Source: Lineus longissimus (Eukaryota > Nemertea > Pilidiophora > Heteronemertea > Lineidae). From it: a stretch of DNA of 64,000 bases. How positions within the stretch are numbered: the stretch's first letter is position 1; every line of letters begins with the position of its first letter. Below the pieces are notes generated by a model that was given only the letters and a program-made list of their open reading frames with translations, searched no databases and was not told where the DNA came from. The position numbers were made by a program, and so were the translations under genes. The stretch is from contig NC_088318.1 in NCBI RefSeq assembly GCF_910592395.1, forward strand, positions 5,478,756 through 5,542,755, in the 5' to 3' direction. Shown in pieces: positions 52,022 through 63,410 of this stretch.

Positions 52022-52759
52022 ATCCTTCTCGTCAGAAAGTTATGGACAAGCAGAATGATAATTCTAATCGAGACTTTCGTCATCAGAATGTGCGCAGTCA
52101 GTACCACTCTCGTGACCGTTATCCTCAACGTCAGCCATGGTCTCACCATAACCGCTCAGGTCGAGACTGGAGTCGTCGTCAAGATAGTAGGTGCTACATA
52201 CGCCAATTCAAGCCGTCGTCCTTCATTTGCTCCTAGGAATTTGCCTAAAACATCCCCACAGCTGGCTAAGCCATATGAACAGGATTTCCGGCAGTCGGGT
52301 CCAACGTACTATCCAAGATTGGGGTCTTCATCAACCAACGTTAAACATTCAGTTGCTCAGACTCCGAGATTCGCTGTTGGCCAAAATTACTCTCAGGACA
52401 ATCACTACAAAATAAAACTCCCCCATCAGTCGAATGATAACAAGGCCACAACAAACTTTGCGTGTGATAGTGATTACAGATTCAGAAATGAAACAATGGA
52501 AATCGAGTCCTTCCGCACCGATTACGGTGATAAGGACTATGAGGAGAGAGTTAATGTATCCTATCATGGTGATCAATATCATCACTCATGTGATTTCAAT
52601 GGAAAGTACTCTGTGAAGGACAATGTGTCTCACTATCAGAATAATGAACATGATTATGACAACTACGGTGATAACAATGACTATGACAACTATCAGAGTG
52701 CATACAATATTATGTACATTCGCGACATCTATGACTCTGAATTTCTATCCTTAAACTGA
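52022..52759 (+). pseudogene. LINE ORF1-like, frameshifted
   Basis: Starts with a basic Arg/Gln/His-rich segment (RDRYPQRQPWSHHNRSGRDW) that could bind RNA. A frameshift near 52200 leads to a Ser/Asn/Tyr/Asp-rich segment ending in DYDNYGDNNDYDNYQS. The function is inferred only from position upstream of the endonuclease and from composition. Confidence 0.4.
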
Positions 52760-53099
52760 GTGGTTATGGCATATTTGTCAACTTGGAACATTCATTGGGA
52801 CTGTTATGATCAACCATCAACTCTGATCATGGAATGTGATCATTTTAATGATTTTAATCGCTTCTTTTAATCCATCTGGTCAGTCCGACTGTTATTGGCC
52901 CTTGTTGTGTGTAAGGGTTGCAATAACCTGTTTATTAGACTGCTAAGTCACCTACACATTTTATAGTGGTGTTTTGCTCACGACTCTGTATCTTGCTGAT
53001 CTGTTGTATTGTATTATAACTACTATTGGGATTTGTGTACTAGTATACTATATTTATTTATTTGCCTCATCTGTTTTAGTAACTGTAAAAAGGATCATA

Positions 53100-53746
53100 A
53101 ATTTCAATGAATGGAATAAGTTGGGTTTTTGGAATGTCCAACATCTTGGTAGCAAATTATCTGACCCTGCCTTCCTTGAGGTGCTTGATCTCAAGAAAGA
53201 TTTCATTGGGTTAACAGAAACTAAAACTGTTATTCTTTCACAATGCTGTAATTGGTAGGAAAAAGAGGGGAAAAAACGGTCATGGTGTTCTGTTTTTATT
53301 CAGAAATAAATTCAGAAAACACATAAAAAAAGTTGAAGTCGCCATGTCCTGACATTCTGGCTGTCAGTATCTCTAAGTCATGCTTTGGCTTAGACAAGGA
53401 CCTTTGTATTGTCACTTCCTACATTCCTCCCTCCAACTCGGTCACCTTTGACAAGAATGAGAATTCATTCGATCAGCTGGAGGCTTTCTCTTGTGAACTG
53501 AAGCGATCCCACCATGTTATCGTTGGAGGGGATCTCAATGCTCGTACAGGTCTAATTGACGACTCTAAAGTAAAGGACAATGATTCAAATGAAGGGTATG
53601 GCAAAGATTGGTCCGACAGTGTAGCCATCCCCAATTTACCAGCTAGGGCGAATCGATATGAGAAGGTCAATACAAATGGCAGGATGTTGAATAACTTGTG
53701 CATAAACAGCGGTGTAACGGTTGTGTCTCAAAGTTTTAAGATTTGA
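53100..53746 (+). pseudogene. LINE endonuclease (first piece)
   Basis: APE-type nuclease motifs: GFWNVQHLGSKLSD, then GLTETKT with the catalytic Glu, then after a stop and frameshift VIVGGDLNARTG. The frame ends at 53746 after LNNLCINSGVTVV, which corresponds to a point repeated in the second piece. Confidence 0.75.
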
Positions 53747-54440
53747 ATTTGGCGCCACAGAAACTTTTGTTTTAGAGCCCACTTGTAATGACGTCATTGA
53801 TTTGGTGGTCACGAGGTGACGCCATCCTTCGCGGCCTGTGCCAACAGCCATTTTAGAGTAGAAAGCCTTTGGGGCTTTGCTCTTTAAGTTAAAATTTCTG
53901 ACCATCCATGGGAAGATTGTGGTGGCAACGATGGTAAATATGTTTATTGATGTATAACGAATGTATTGGTGGTCTCGCCTCGAAAATGGGGATCCGTAGA
54001 TCCATAGAAATTGATCATTTATGAAAGTTTTATTGATGCACGAGGATGCAACGCAATGATTTCGAAGTGAACCTCTAGGTGCCGCCAGTGCATACAAGAT
54101 GGCTGTCCAAACCCGGAAGTGTTCCAAAATGTACACAGAAACTATGTATTTCGAAGATTTGTTCACTTTCCCTGCTGTAGTTTGGCTGTCAAGGTAAAGA
54201 TTACCAATGTTAGAGATGCCCCATATCATCTGATACTTTTAGAGCTCGTTGTGAGCCAGGTTTAGGGTCCTTTTGACCTTTTATAAGGGTTGATGCACAT
54301 TCAAAATAGGCTAGCAGTCATGTCCAATTTTCTACTGTTTTCTTCTTTCAGGATAGCTTGGTTAATGTGATGTATGAGACACGCCCCCCTTCTTTGACTC
54401 ATTATAAGCTGTTTGTTTATGATGCACACTTTTGTATTTT
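53747..54440. other. Unassigned insert between LINE pieces
   Basis: About 0.7 kb with no match to the LINE on either side and no supported gene. It may be non-coding DNA between two LINE copies or another insertion. No terminal repeats were found. Confidence 0.4.
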
Positions 54441-57307
54441 GCAGTTTTACATGTTCTGTGAGATGTTACATGAAAGATCAGAATAATAAAGACCAAGAAA
54501 GAGAATTATTTCGTTTGTCCGCTATTGCTGCCACAAGCGGTTTAACTATTGTTAATGGTAGGGCTTTCGGTGATGCCCTTGGTGGATACACCTGTCACAA
54601 GTACAATGGTTCAAGCTGTGTTGACTATATTTTATGTGATTCTGATATTTTTGATAAGGTACTAAGGTTTAGTGTTAATGACTTCACAACTTTTTCAGAT
54701 CACTGTGGAATTTCTGCAACCTTTTCTTTTTCTCCTAAGGGTCCTACTGCTAGTAATCATTCAAAATCTTTCCCAGCAAGGTCTAATACTAGATCGGGCA
54801 GGTCTAAAACAGTGAAAACGTTTATATGGATTGATGAATCTAATGCTAAGCTCAGTAATTTCCTCAGCGACCCTGTTCATAGGTACAGGTGCAGACAGAT
54901 TTCACTCGCTGCCGATTGTCAATCCAAAGTCTTAGCCTTTGATGAATTTCTAATAGATACTGCTATGGCTTGCCTAAAACCAGTGATGGTCAAGTCAAAG
55001 AAACGTCGCGACCATAAAAAGTGGTTTGACCTTGACTGTAGAACACTCAGGAACAAATGTAATGACTGGGGTAACAAACTGAAAAGGTTTCCTAATGATC
55101 CATTTATCAGAGGAATGTATTTTGTACACAAAAAGAGAATGAGGAAGCTTATTCGGGTGAAAAAGAGTATTTTTCAGAATAGGTTAACTGCTCAGTTAAA
55201 CGATTTGGATAAAAATCCTAAGGAATTCTGGAAACTGTTAAATAAATCTACACATCAGGATGTCACTGCAGGAAATCCTATCAGTCCACATGAATGGCAA
55301 GGCTATTTTAAATCCCTTCACTCAGAATCCAGACAATTCTCACAACCTGATCAACTTGCAGTGTTAAGTTCTCTGGAATCTATGATCACCAATCCATCTG
55401 GTCCACAAACGGAAATGAATAATGAAATAACTTTGGGCGAAGTCAGCTGTGCACTTCAGACGCTTAAAAACAATAAAGCCTCTGGACCTGATGGTATTTG
55501 CAGTGAAGTTCTTAAATATGGTAGGATGTATCTCGCTGAGCCACTGGCCTCCTTATTTAATGCTATTTTTGATTCAGAATACATTCCTACGAACTGGCAT
55601 CAGTCTTTCATTCTGCCTCTTCATAAAAAGGGCTCATCCTCTGATCCTAATCATTACAGGGGTATTAGTATTTTTAATGCAACCAGTAAAGTGTTTCTTT
55701 AAATTATGTTAAAGAGGCTAAATGCCTTTGTGTCTGAACACAACTTGATACCACGTGAGCAATTGGGGTTTATCAAAGGGAGTAGAACTTCTGACAATAT
55801 TTATATCATGAAATATCTCATCAATGATCAACTTCATGTAAAGAACAAAAAGCTCTTTACAGCCTTCATTGACTTCCGGAAGGCATTTGATTCTGTCTGG
55901 AGGAAGGGCTTGTTGTATACAATCTTTCATTGTGGTGTCCATGGTAAAATGTTCAAAGTCATTGAACAACTCTATTCTCACTTGGTCACATGTGTTCGGT
56001 CAAATGATGGGATTTTCTGAATGGTTCACATCCAACATTGGGGTGAAACAGGGTTGTGTATTAAGTCCTCTGCTTTTTAATCTATTCCTGGCAGACCTCC
56101 CTGAATTTCTGAATGACCACAATATTGCTCCTGTCTCTATTGTTAACCAAATTATTAGTTGTCTCTTATATGCCGATGACCCAGTTTTGATGTCATCTAC
56201 AGAACAAGGTTTGCAAAGACTGCTTGATAGTCTTGCCAAATACTGTAAATCTTGGGGACTTACAATTAACTTGGATAAATCTAAATGTATGAACTAATCC
56301 CATCATTTAAATTTAGCTCTGTTATCAAGGATTTATCCAATAGAGCTGCGAGAGCATTATTCAAGCTTAGAGAGAAGTTGCCCTTCTCTCTGAAAAAAGA
56401 CCCTTTTCTGAGTCTCAAACTATTTTCTTCCATGATCGATCCAATTCTAACCTATGGTTGTGAAATCTGGGGGATGCGGGATATCAATGATAGCAGTCTT
56501 ATAGAAAGGTTTCAATCTAAATTCTTCAAAGAAATCCTTGGTGTTCATAAGAGAGTTTCAGTTGCTTCAGTTCGATGTGAACTTGGTAAATTCCCGATGA
56601 AGTATGTAATATCTCTTCGAATGTATAATTATTGGCTTCGTATGTTACTACTTCCCGACTCTTTACTTGTTAAGAAGGCTTATCTTCTAGATCTTTCCAA
56701 TGTTACTCAGAAACAGAACATTCATAAGAATTGTTGGGCTTCAAATATAAAAAGCATGTTATACTCAATTGGTCTGGGTAATGTGTGGGAGGCTCAACAT
56801 CTTATTGATAAATCTACTTTCAAGTCCTATTCCACTTTATTCAAAGTGAGATTGGAAGACATCTCCTCCCAGGATATGCTAAGAAATGTGTCGGACAACA
56901 AGAAATTAGTCCTTTATGGCGAGTTGATTTCTGACAGTTCTAGAAAGGCTTATCTGACTAATATTACTTGTATAAAACATAGAACCTGTATAACTAAACT
57001 GAGGATGGCAGCTCACAATTTGAGGGTTGAAACTGGTCGTCACATTGGCTTGGATCATATTGACAGGACTTGCCAAGTTTGTAATAGTAATAATGTAGAG
57101 GATGTTATTCACTTTCTCCTCTATTGTCCACAATACAAACCTATAAGGGAACAATTATATAATAGTTTGGAATTGAAAGATTACCATTCTGACATAGTGA
57201 AAATCAGGAAAATCCTTGATCAGCCAACAACATCATCTGCAAGATTCGTCTTTGTTTTTTTCCAACTTAGAGCTGATTTCACTATTTCTGTCTTAAATCA
57301 TTCATAG
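54440..57307 (+). pseudogene. LINE endonuclease end, RT and C-terminal zinc motif
   Basis: The first frame (to 55702) has GLTIVNGRAFGDALGGYTC and the nuclease end motif FSDHCGIS, then the RT start NNKASGPDGICSEVLKYG and LPLHKKGSSSDPNHYRGIS. After a stop at 55702 the RT continues with LGFIKGSRTSDN and FIDFRKAFDSVW (motif A). After a shift near 56020 come GVKQGCVLSPLLFNLFLADL and the catalytic LLYADDPVL. After a shift near 56290 the thumb and tail follow, ending with CQVC...H....C (about 57065-57125). At least three breaks are visible, so it is inactive. Confidence 0.85.
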
Positions 57308-57487
57308 TATCTCCTCGATCTATTGCATGTTTTATTGTTGTTTTATTTTGTACTATATACATATCATCATACATCATAATTATCCCTGCCAGCTTACATT
57401 ATTATTATGTCAGTCAACTGTATTATTTGTATTACCTTTGGCCCCTAGAGGGCGTATTTGAGTAATAAATAAATTGAATTGAATTAG

Positions 57488-57884
57488 TGGATACGATTCG
57501 CGTGTAAAAAGTTGACCTGGGCGTGGAGGTTTCCTGGTTCTGCGCAACTTTTGTTCTTTGATGGTATACACAGTTAGTCTCTGACCATTAAGCTCACTCC
57601 AAAGAGAGCTCCCTATAAAAACTCATAAAAATAAGAATTTCATAAGAAATCACTTTTTTAACCCATTTATTTCATCCCAAAGTCCCTGAGAATGGGGGTC
57701 AAAATTCAGATGGCAATTCCCTAGAAAGGGCGATCATTTTAGAATATGGCTACAAGCACTAGCCCCCCTTAAATTTGCGGACTAAGGGGGGGGGGGGGAA
57801 ACAACCTCGCAAAATAATGGAACGGAGGACGGTTTGACGGTAAATAATATTGTCAGTATTTGTTATGTGTTTGTTTATTTGCAG
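57488..57884. other. End of the large intron
   Basis: No gene is supported. A G-run lies at about 57786-57799. The acceptor TTTATTTGCAG ends at 57884. Confidence 0.5.
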
Positions 57885-60038
57885 ATGAATACATTGAATG
57901 TGTATATTTTGGATGGGCCAATCACACGAAGCTACCATGGTAATGTGAGCTATCTTTTCCACGTCCCGGTTAACGAAGAGGCACAAGTGTACGACATTTA
58001 TGTGAAGGACCAAAAGGGGGCAATCTTTGAGAAGCTGCAGAGTGGGAAGTGTTACATGCTGCTAAATGCTGTCAAAGTGAATGTGGACAAGGGTTGTTAC
58101 GTGAAATTGAAGGAAGTGTCAGGCAGGAAAGGCGATACCGTTACAACTGATGTAACTAAGGTGAGTTTATTATCTGTGCTATATGTCAAGTAAGTAGAAT
58201 GTAGTTGTGAAATGGACTAACTGTTGACCAATTTAAATCTTGTTCATTATGAAATTCGGAGATGCAGCTAGCTGAACAAAAGCTTTAGGGAGAACATTAG
58301 TCAATACTCAAGTTGGATTTACAATGCATTACTAGCGAAATTCTAACATTGGTAGCCAAGGTAATCTGACAGCATGCCATTGTGTCAATTGAAAAATAAT
58401 GTGTCCTGAACTTGAAGCCATGACTGCTGTTGCAGGTTCTGATGTGGACATTTGAGGGGAATATGTTCCACAAAATATAAGGGGATAGTAATTTTTAAAC
58501 TGCAAAGTGCAGTTTGTCAAATTTTAGCCAAATGCCAAATGTATTAGTCAGATCTCGGTGATGTTTGGCATTGGCAATTTGGCGACTGGGTATGCGATCG
58601 CTTGAAAGTGACAGACAACTGTAACGGATTTTGCTTCTGTTTGTGGCCTTGGGGCCCCGGAAACTCTCAGTTAACCCTCTCACTCCCAACTGCGGATATG
58701 GCCGCGGTCATACGAATTAAAATTTCCTGCATTTTTCCAAGTCTGAATGTTCAATTTGAGGGGCTGAAGTGGACAAATCCTGCTTGGTTTTTGGGTCCAA
58801 GTCAGTAAAAACCAAACTTCAAAGAAATCGGACCAGCAGTTAGTGAGTTAGCGCTCCAGCAGCCCAAACAATGCGGACATATAATAAACGAATGGACTAT
58901 AGGCCTAGTGTAAATATACAGCCAAGTGTTCATGGCTATTCTGTTTCGGGATTTCATTAGGCTTATATAATTCTTGTGTTGACATCCATAATTTGTTGTT
59001 TATGAACCCCAGTGAATTGTGAATAAGTTATTGTGACACCACGCTACATGTACCACCGGAGATGCCACATCACATAGAGGATGAGACAGTTATCATAGTC
59101 CTTACTGAAACACCAGCTCTCCCCTTGAACCCAGCTGCTAACGGAGCGCCTCCCACAGATCATATGACGAGTGTTGCCTGTTGGCCAATTTCCGTTACAT
59201 AACTAGTGTTGATTTATTTTGTGGTGCATGTGACTTTAGTAAATATGTTACAGAGAGATTCGTTAACTTTGAAACTTTCTGTAATTACATTGTATGTACC
59301 TTTCAGGTTTACAGTATCCCACTATTCACCTACAATAAACCTGCCTATGAGGGTTTTTTCCACGCACCAGTCGTGCCTCTACAAGAAGTCATGCGGAGTC
59401 CAGACAAGAAGCGTGTGTCTGTAACTGGACGTGTTGCAAATGTAAGAAATAGCTGCCTGTTAATGAAATATTTTGGAACTATCAAGTTTGTGTATTAATA
59501 GCTGTGTGGAAAATATAGCAGGTGTTACACTCTCATGCTCTTAGAGGCAGTGGCCGAAATTCTGGAAGAGCCCATTTTGTGAAGAAATTTTGACTATGTT
59601 TTTCCAAATCTGCCAGTATATGTACATATATTGTGGACACAGCCAGTCAAAACTGAGTGAACAAGTTGCTGAGTGTCGACGAATACACAACCTACAGACT
59701 AAAGACGGTGTATGATTTTAAAGAGTTGTACACTATTCATAAACATCAGTAACTTCATTCCACCTTGATATCTTTCAATAGTTGTTAAATTGTTAAAGTT
59801 TACTTATTACAAATTGCAGGTGTCTCCATTGGTTGCGAAAGCAAACTGGCGTCGCCAAGAGTTGCAGCTGGTAGATGATGACGACAATGCGTCCAAAATA
59901 ACCGTGAAGTTATGGAATGAAAACGCAGGATTGGTAAATGATGGCCATGTGGACAAGAAAATTTGTATTGAGAATGTAGAGATAGATAGCTGGGGTAGTG
60001 CGATAGCAGTAAGAGATACGTGCCAAACGACTGTGAAT
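57885..60038 (+). CDS. Host gene, OB-fold (RPA-like) exons
   Basis: Three exons, all phase 0: 57885-58160 (donor GTGAGT), 59307-59441 (acceptor TTTCAG, donor GTAAGA) and 59820-60038 (acceptor TTGCAG, donor GTAAGT). Exons 1 and 2 encode one beta-rich region (LNVYILDGPITRSYHGNVSY, later KCYMLLNAVKVN). The end of exon 2 and exon 3 encode a second domain (VSVTGRVANV, then NWRRQELQLVDDDDNASKIT, then VKLWNENAG, later IENVEIDSWG). This second domain resembles the ssDNA-binding OB-folds of replication protein A.

The first codon is ATG directly after an acceptor, so an upstream exon is expected. Exon 9 at 27349-27470 ends in phase 0 on the same strand and fits. The gene probably continues beyond 60038, but no further exon was recognised. 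Confidence 0.7.
58161..59306. other. Intron of the OB-fold gene
   Basis: Contains a repeat-like segment near 58670-58880 (CTCTCACTCCCAACTGCGG and following) but no supported gene. Confidence 0.5.
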
Positions 60039-60347
60039 GTAAGTATGTGACTCAGGGAGTGGAAAAAACTAAGCCTGTTAACGAATTATTTGATTATAGA
60101 TCTATACACTTGATTTGGAATATCGTTTACAAAAAAAGTTATCATGCCAATTCATCTCATTTGAAAATACATTTTCGGGAGGAATTCCTGTGTATAGTGT
60201 ATATATGTCCGTGTATATATGTCCGTGGACAGATCCGTGGACAGGTTTGGCTCATAGTTGGTTGTGCAAGTAAGATTGTAATAATTTTTGACAATGCTTG
60301 CGCAGAGCAAAGTGCTGACAAGCTGTAGTTAATTTAATTGTTGTTAA

Positions 60348-61066
60348 GGGGGTCCTTTGGTGTTGAAACGACTTTTTTTGTTGATAGGTTTAGGAAAGCC
60401 ATATAATATAGTCTATAGGGTATGGTGACCCTTGATGAAAGGTTTTAATTTTTGGGCTCAGTGACCTGGTTGCCATGGTGACAGCGGCCATATTGGATTT
60501 TTGACCCTTCGCCCCTAGTGTCTAATTAGCTCACAAACCATACTTGATTTTGAGGAATTTCTTCCGAAATGTATTCCTGAGATACAAATCCACAAAGTAA
60601 GCCTTCTTGGCCTGATTTCATTGAAAAATAAACATTTGGTGGGAAGTTGAACACCTGGGGATACTAAATTACCGATATAATTTTTTGAGATAACCGCTGC
60701 CATTCAGTCCCTCGTGCATCAATTTTTTTCAAGCTAGCTTACTTTGTGCCCTTCATCTCCTGATGATATGTTCCAAATGCCAGCCCAATCCATGGGGTAG
60801 TTTCTGAGCTAATTAGACACTAAGCCACGTAGTTGGCTCAAAATGCAGTTTTGAGAAAATTGCATTACAAGTAATGCATTGTTATGCAAATGCATCAACG
60901 TATTACACAGTAAAGACCCATTTTCAGACTTTTTTCGTAGTTCAAATTTAATCTCGCCTCATTCAATGTTTTCTATTGTAAAGATTCCATTATATAAGCA
61001 TGGTTTTGAAAAATTGCCAAAAATTCAAATTTCATATGTTTCAACACCAGAGGACCCCCCCCCCCC
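60348..61066. mobile_element. Hairpin element, TTAA target
   Basis: 719-bp element with inverted ends GGGGGTCCTTTGGTGTTGAA on the left and, read inward on the right, a longer G-run then TCCTCTGGTGTTGAA. TTAA flanks both sides (60344-60347 and 61067-61070). The arms also pair further in (GTCTAATTAGCTCA against TGAGCTAATTAGAC). Copy 2 of the block has an uninterrupted site. TTAA suggests Kolobok or piggyBac, while TTA would suit Harbinger. Confidence 0.75.
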
Positions 61067-61088
61067 TTAATTGCCTTGTCATGACAAT

Positions 61089-61463
61089 GAGGAACCGGCG
61101 CGATTTATCCGCCGCGTGGCGCTGCAATCAATCATACCAAAACTATCCATTTCCAATACATTATTATGTTATTTCTGAGCCCGAAAACGATCGTTTATTT
61201 TCGACCGATTTCGGTGACGTTTGCATCTTCCTGCTTTAAATCTATTGAGCTATCAGTTTCTTAAGATAATTTTGCGGAAAATATGCGTGATGCCAGTTAT
61301 TGGGCACGTTTTCTGCTGTCGAAATCCTGTGCAAAAATGTACGCAATGATTTCCCGCGATTGACCTCCTGCGGCGTCAACAGACCAGAAAATGACGTCAT
61401 GACATCAGAAGGTACAATCGATTGTGGCGCCGCCACTGGCATTTATCTTAAGGCCGGTTCCTC
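61089..61463. mobile_element. Hairpin element with GAGGAACCGGC ends
   Basis: 375-bp element with inverted ends GAGGAACCGGC. Comparison with the empty site GACAATTGCA in copy 2 (about 62962) gives a 2-bp AT duplication. GGCGC-type inner repeats also pair (near 61118 and 61425). There is no coding sequence. Confidence 0.75.
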
Positions 61464-61589
61464 ATTGCATTTTATATTTAGGCCTACCAGAATAGATGTT
61501 TTTGATTTTGTATTATTCAGAAGGAAAAAGTGTAATTTCTCATTTGAGAAAATTGTTGTCAATGCAAGGAGCCGAGACGACTCTCAATA

Positions 61590-61773
61590 TTGTAAGACGG
61601 GAAATTTTCGTGGATTTGCAAAAATTCCTTAAAATAATTTAATTTTACGCTACTTAGTTTTGCGGATCAGACAACATCTTTCAATAAACTCTATTTAAAT
61701 TTCCTGGTTTGCGGTTTTTATTTTCGCGGATTACAGACATCCGCAAAAACTGCAAAAATTCCCCGTTTTACAG
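61590..61773. mobile_element. Small TA-flanked element with GTAARACGGG ends
   Basis: 184-bp element with ends TTGTAAGACGGGAAATTTTC and (inverted) CTGTAAAACGGGGAATTTTT, flanked by TA on both sides. The empty site in copy 2 aligns across it (CTGAATAATTTTTTAAC, near 63065). Tc1/mariner-type target choice. Confidence 0.75.
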
Positions 61774-61890
61774 TATTTCTTAAATTTTGTGTTATCCAGA
61801 AGGAAGAAGTGTACTTTCTGAGACTTAGGGAAATTTTCAATGCAAGGAGCAGGACTGGACAGTTTGGGTAAAATGATTTCTAATGTCCAC

Positions 61891-62625
61891 GGGCCTGATT
61901 CACAAAGCCTACTTAGGCCTTACGCATGCGTATGGGACACGTAACCCACACCTAAGAAATTGCGGGCTATTAATGAAAGTTTCGTAACTTAACACCATTG
62001 CGTAAGGAGTGCGTAATGTACGTAAGGATTGCGTAGTGATTCCGCAGTTCTTCTGTGTGTTTCGGCAGGAATGGCTGTGGCTTTTAAAGCTCTCGAGGGT
62101 GAAAATCGGCGAGCCCTAAGAAGGGAATGAGTTATTAGAGACCGTCTGAATCCATTGGATGCGTACGACGATGTTGATCTCCTCCGACCCTACCGAATGA
62201 CTAGGCCTGTGTTATTGGAGGTAATTGATTTAGTTGAAGATGATGTTGCGAACCCAACAGGACGTTCACATGCTGTACCATGCTCCCTGCAGGTTCTCAC
62301 TGCCATTAGGTATTATACCACAGGCTCCTTCCAGCTACTTGATGCGGATACCGTTCACCTAAACCAGCCGACTAGTTCCATGCACTAGACAAGGATTACA
62401 TCGCTACTCCAAAACGGGCCGCATTCAATAACTTACAACCATCTAATCATTTTAAATTAACGGGTAAGGGTTACGCATCTGTCCCGCTTCGAACACATTA
62501 CGAATGTCTTATGCATGCTTTGTGAATTGTGTGTAAGGTTGTTGTAACTCCTCCATAAAATACCCCAAGTACGGCTAACGAATGCGTAAATAGACCTTGC
62601 GTAACTAACTTTGTGAATCAGGCCC
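61891..62625 (+). mobile_element. Harbinger-like element with transposase fragment
   Basis: 735-bp element with inverted ends GGGCCTGATTCACAAAG. The left side continues CCTACTTAGG and the right TTAGTTACGC. It encodes the N-terminus of a Harbinger transposase (62071-62387). The empty site in copy 2 is near 63180-63190. The target duplication cannot be read clearly. Confidence 0.75.
62071..62387 (+). pseudogene. Harbinger-type transposase, N-terminal fragment
   Basis: The frame from ATG 62071 (MAVAFKALEGENRRALRRE) has a TGA at 62128-62130 where the family has Arg. It continues DRLNPLDAYDDVDLLRPYRM, then HAVPCSLQVLTAIRYYTTGS, and stops at TAG 62385-62387. This is the N-terminal region of HARBI1-like nucleases. 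The DDE catalytic domain is deleted. Confidence 0.8.
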
Positions 62626-62817
62626 CTGGTGTTTTAAAAAAATCCCTTTACCTTGAAATGGAACCTAGACGTCGATTTGTCTGCAGATTTCACAGCCAAA
62701 TTCGAAGGACGAAAAATTGTCGAAATTCTGCGCTAGTTTTGTGATCGACAGTCTTTTTTTTTATCAGGACTTTTCAAGAGTTCCTAGGTGAAAATGGTGA
62801 AGTCAGAAGTGTGCTGC

Positions 62818-63231
62818 CAAGTATATGTCCGTCGTCAGGTTTGGCTCATAGTTGGTTGTGCAAGTAAGATTGTATTATTTTGACAATGCTTGCGCAGAGC
62901 AAAGTGCTCACAAAAGCTGTAGTTAATTAATAACTGTTGTTATTAATTGCTTTGTCATGACAATTGCATTTTATATTTAGACCTACCAGAATAGATATTT
63001 TTGATTTTGTATTATCCAGAAGGAAGACGTGTAGAAAATTGTCAATGCAAAGAGCTCAGACGATTCTGAATAATTTTTTAACTTGATATTATCCAGAAGG
63101 AAGAAGTGTACTTTCTGAGATTTAAGGAAATTCTCAATGCAAGGAGCTGAGACCGGACAGTTTGGGTAAAATGATTTCCAATGTTCAGCTGTTTTTAAAA
63201 AATATCTTTACCTTGAAGTGAAACCTAACTA
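62818..63231 (+). repeat. Duplicated block, copy 2 (empty-site copy)
   Basis: Begins near GTATATGTCCGTCGTCAGG and follows copy 1 through GGTTTGGCTCATAGTTGG, GCAAAGTGCTCACAA, TTTGTCATGACAATTGC, ATCCAGAAGGAAG and CTTTACCTTGAAGTG. It lacks all four insertions present in copy 1. Confidence 0.8.
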
Positions 63232-63408
63232 CAGGCCAAAAGTGGGCTAGTTGCATTTGCATGGTACAGTACATATGTACAGCTATTCACCTGCATGCGA
63301 GCTACAGTATAGACCTGCATTAACGTCATAGACCTGCATTAAGGTCCAAGTGGTAGTCAGTATGACTATTCATGCAAACATACTAGACCACTAATTGTGG
63401 CCTGTAGT
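63228..63408. mobile_element. Small TA-flanked hairpin with ACTACAGGCC ends
   Basis: 181-bp element with inverted ends ACTACAGGCCA, followed by a less perfect (A/T)AGTGG(G/T)CTAG, flanked by TA (63226-63227 and 63409-63410). A short tandem ATAGACCTGCATTAA lies inside. Confidence 0.65.
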
Positions 63409-63410
63409 TA

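Larger units (their letters stand above)
52020..57487 (+). mobile_element. LINE with APE endonuclease, decayed
   Basis: Contains an ORF1-like region, an APE-type endonuclease, an RT and a C-terminal CCHC motif. The 3' end is ATAAATAAATTGAATTGAATT (tandem TTGAA tail). The left border is where the Polinton protease homology stops. The endonuclease occurs as two partly overlapping pieces with about 0.7 kb of unrelated DNA between them (53747-54440), so the unit may be a chimera of two related copies. The clade is not firmly assignable (I/Jockey/Ingi-like). Confidence 0.75.
60204..62672 (+). repeat. Duplicated block, copy 1 (with insertions)
   Basis: Pieces at 60204-60347, 61067-61088, 61464-61589, 61774-61890 and 62627-62672 match 62818-63231 in the same order and orientation at high identity. 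The intervening stretches are four separate transposon insertions absent from copy 2. Confidence 0.8.

Noticed and set aside
53636-54229. 197-codon minus-strand frame
   Set aside because: No recognisable motif. It spans LINE endonuclease and unassigned insert, so it is likely chance.
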